Source of the DNA: Candidatus Woesearchaeota archaeon CG10_big_fil_rev_8_21_14_0_10_36_11
GTDB taxonomy: Archaea; Nanobdellota; Nanobdellia; Woesearchaeales; GW2011-AR9
Reading direction: 5' to 3'
Length of the DNA stretch: 6,357 nucleotides
NCBI GenBank assembly: GCA_002762845.1
Contig: PCYB01000080.1
Coordinates: 1-6,357, forward strand
The position numbers and the translations under genes are program-made. Position 1 is the stretch's first letter; the number at the start of each line of letters is the position of its first letter. Shown here piece by piece: positions 5,890 to 6,357 of the stretch. The notes beneath the pieces were generated by a model. It saw only the letters and a program-made list of their open reading frames with translations. It had not been told where the DNA came from and ran no database searches.

Positions 5890-6081
5890 TTAACGTTTCC
5901 CATAGAGTTCTTCCAGTTTCTGTTTACCACAAGGAGTTTTCAAAATTCTTTTTTTGAATTGTTCATGTTTATCAAAAAGAGCGTTAATGAACTCCGTATG
6001 AACTTTTTTCCACGTAGTTGGATTTTCTCGTACAAAATAAGCCCACCGCTCTACTTGTTCCAGATGTGTTTTACGGTTCAT
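5890..6081 (-). CDS. Small uncharacterised protein (63 residues)
   Basis: I cannot assign a function. The protein is charged and soluble-looking, with HLEQVERWAYFVREN near the N-terminus (6-20), WKKVHTEFINALFDKH in the middle (24-39) and a basic end (FKKRILKTPCGKQKL, 42-56). It is predicted mostly helical, with no membrane segment, no zinc-binding cysteine pair (a single Cys) and no signal peptide. Two features argue it is real despite its size. Its ATG overlaps the upstream reading frame's TGA as ATGA (6081-6078), and its TAA lies 3 bases before the HD gene. An AGGGA nine bases before the ATG (6095-6091) may be a weak Shine-Dalgarno. Operon context suggests work alongside the HD nucleotidase, but this is inference. 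Confidence 0.72.
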   Translation of the reverse strand: MNRKTHLEQVERWAYFVRENPTTWKKVHTEFINALFDKHEQFKKRILKTPCGKQKLEELYGKR

Positions 6082-6342
6082 AATCTATATTCCCTAATAA
6101 GACCTTTCGTTTTATTTATTTCTTCCTCATCAATTTTCTCAGAAAACACAATGCGAAGATGTTTAGCATCTTCCAAGTCTTTTTGGCTTTTTAATAATTC
6201 TTCTTTGAAGGCAACATTGACATTAATATTACTAAACCATACATCTAATCCAGTAAGTTCAAGTTTTGTTTTTGTTTTAAGTTGATACCCAAGTTTGACA
6301 GTTAATTAAAAATAAGTGTTCTAGGTTTGTAAGTTCTACCAT
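6078..6342 (-). pseudogene. Small unidentified gene disrupted by a one-base frame change
   Basis: A reading frame ending in TGA at 6080-6078 runs from 6305 and encodes TVKLGYQLKT through EINKTKGLIREYRL. It has no ATG, GTG or TTG near its beginning and is closed upstream by TAA at 6308-6306. In the neighbouring frame an ATG at 6342 starts MVELTNLEHLFL and runs into a stop at 6279-6277. Removing one base near 6306-6307 joins them into a continuous 87-residue protein (MVELTNLEHLFLLTVKLGYQ...): an N-terminal, probably beta-rich part and a charged helical C-terminus. The ATGA overlap with the 63-residue gene supports the downstream frame as coding. The ATG frame stays open to the window edge (GTG at 6357), so the true start may lie outside. 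Whether this is a real mutation, a sequencing indel or a recoding site cannot be told here. No function is recognised. Confidence 0.55.
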
Positions 6343-6357
6343 GAAACAAACAAACAC

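Noticed and set aside
5872..6285. 137-residue plus-strand ORF rich in Phe and Ser.
   Set aside because: It is antisense to the 63-residue gene and the frame-broken gene, whose coupled stop/start overlaps support the minus strand. Its composition is that expected of a reverse-complement shadow.

Overview
This AT-rich, gene-dense window looks like a piece of an archaeal chromosome. The four genes whose promoters lie inside it each have a TATA-box-like element whose centre sits 27 to 29 bases upstream of the start codon. That is the geometry of archaeal leaderless transcripts made by TBP/TFB. Genes inside operons instead overlap their upstream neighbour by ATGA or sit a few bases behind it, in one case with a clear Shine-Dalgarno sequence. 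Small size, tight packing and the gene set suggest a DPANN-type archaeon (Woesearchaeota/Pacearchaeota-like). That lineage call is inference; the archaeal promoter layout is read directly.

Layout, left to right. Bases 1-68 hold a GC-rich fragment, most simply the last codons of a rightward gene that begins outside the window; a structured RNA is the alternative. MutL, a mismatch-repair protein with an intact endonuclease motif, is encoded leftward (1869 to 76). A divergent-PAP2 (DUF212) membrane protein runs rightward from 1952 and shares a palindromic TTAA stop with the next, convergent gene. A leftward two-gene operon follows: an MsbA-like ABC half-transporter (GTG at 4643) translationally coupled to a short VIT1/CCC1-like membrane protein (ATG at 2832). 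A stand-alone NAD(P)H-hydrate epimerase (GTG at 4699) diverges from the ABC gene. The right end is a second leftward operon: a frame-disrupted small gene (about 6342 to 6078), a 63-residue uncharacterised protein and an HD-domain nucleotidase of the YfbR/HDDC2 type.

Functionally this is mostly housekeeping: DNA repair, repair of damaged NAD(P)H, nucleotide clean-up and membrane transport. I see no mobile element, CRISPR array, tRNA or rRNA, and no gap longer than 300 bases without a gene. The most notable points are structural. One near-palindromic TATA element (4667-4675) lies almost exactly midway between two divergent GTG starts and may serve both. An exact 13-bp direct repeat brackets mutL together with its promoter. 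The first visible gene of the right-hand operon is broken by a one-base frame change just after its apparent start. I did not find convincing evidence of a new multi-gene system.
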